A stretch of 11,110 nt of DNA from Alphaproteobacteria bacterium (GTDB taxonomy: Bacteria > Pseudomonadota > Alphaproteobacteria > SHVP01): NCBI GenBank assembly GCA_026421105.1, contig JAPKDI010000022.1, forward strand, positions 1 through 11,110. Direction: 5' to 3'. Positions 10,919 to 11,110 of the stretch are shown here, one piece after another. Numbering within the stretch: position 1 is the first letter of the stretch; each line of letters starts with the position of its first letter. The notes beneath the pieces are model-generated. The model saw nothing but the letters and a program-made list of their open reading frames with translations. It was not told where the DNA came from and ran no database searches. Made by a program: the position numbers and the translations under genes.

Positions 10919-11110
10919 ATGGCGCTTCTTCAGTTGATCGTCCTTGCCGCCGTCCAGGGTTTCACCGAATTCCTTCCTATCAGTTCGTCTGGGCACCTAA
11001 TCCTGGTCCCAGCAGTGGCCGACTGGCCGGACCAGGGACTGCTGATCGACGTTGCGGTCCATTTGGGAACCTTGCTGGCGGTGGTCGCCTATTTTTGGCG
11101 TGATGTGGCC
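10919..11110 (+). CDS. uppP: Undecaprenyl-diphosphatase UppP/BacA (5' part, cut by window edge)
   Basis: Integral membrane phosphatase that dephosphorylates undecaprenyl diphosphate and so recycles the lipid carrier for peptidoglycan and other glycans; overexpression of the family gives bacitracin resistance. The first 64 residues are present and in frame to the window edge. They contain the family signature [15 protein letters not shown]: Gln13 and Glu17 form the (E/Q)XXXE motif, and Ser23 and His26 match catalytic-site residues of E. coli UppP (S27, H30). [17 protein letters not shown] (44-60) is the next conserved membrane helix. The ATG at 10919 is the only good start, since TGA and TAG occur in frame shortly upstream and [10 protein letters not shown] is the usual N-terminus. 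The Shine-Dalgarno is weak (ACGGG, 7 nt ahead). It diverges from gltD. Confidence 0.97.
   Translation, partial: MALLQLIVLAAVQGFTEFLPISSSGHLILVPAVADWPDQGLLIDVAVHLGTLLAVVAYFWRDVA

Noticed and set aside
10882..11103. 73-codon plus-strand open frame at the right edge
   Set aside because: It is in a different frame from uppP, which starts at 10919 and matches the family signature; the open frame is a shadow.

Overview
The window reads as an ordinary chromosomal segment of an alphaproteobacterium, probably Rhodospirillales-like. This is inferred from an Azospirillum-type glutamate synthase pair in the order gltD-gltB, an FzlA-type GST-fold protein (a division factor known from Alphaproteobacteria), an ABHD10-like hydrolase and GC-rich coding sequence. 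I see no insertion sequence, phage gene, CRISPR array, tRNA or rRNA. Eight protein genes cover almost everything. The two edge genes, a glycosyltransferase at the left and uppP at the right, are cut by the window ends.

Layout from left to right. 1-1172 (minus) is a group-1 (GT4-like) glycosyltransferase lacking its C-terminus. 1187-1957 (plus) is an ABHD10-like alpha/beta hydrolase that starts only 14 nt from the divergent glycosyltransferase start and overlaps the convergent SDR gene by 7 nt. Five minus-strand genes follow, read right to left: gltD (10681-9161), gltB (9222-4666), a GST-fold protein that looks like FzlA (4617-3949), queG (3968-2817) and an atypical SDR (2820-1951). They are packed with overlaps of 62, 20 and 4 nt and one gap of 48 nt, with no visible terminator, so one long transcript is plausible. 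10682-10918 is the only real intergenic region. It separates gltD from the divergent uppP, which starts at 10919 and runs off the right edge.

Functionally, GltD and GltB form NADPH-dependent glutamate synthase, the central ammonia-assimilation enzyme. QueG performs the last step of queuosine synthesis for tRNA. UppP recycles the undecaprenyl carrier for peptidoglycan and surface glycans, and FzlA links FtsZ to septal wall synthesis, so the block has an envelope and division flavour on top of housekeeping metabolism.

I found no clear undescribed system. The points worth a second look are the likely FzlA identity of the GST, the gltD/gltB overlap with an unusual basic GltD tail, the structured leader in front of gltD including a hairpin that covers its ribosome binding site, the almost abutting divergent starts near 1180, and palindromic TATAAT-rich DNA between gltD and uppP.
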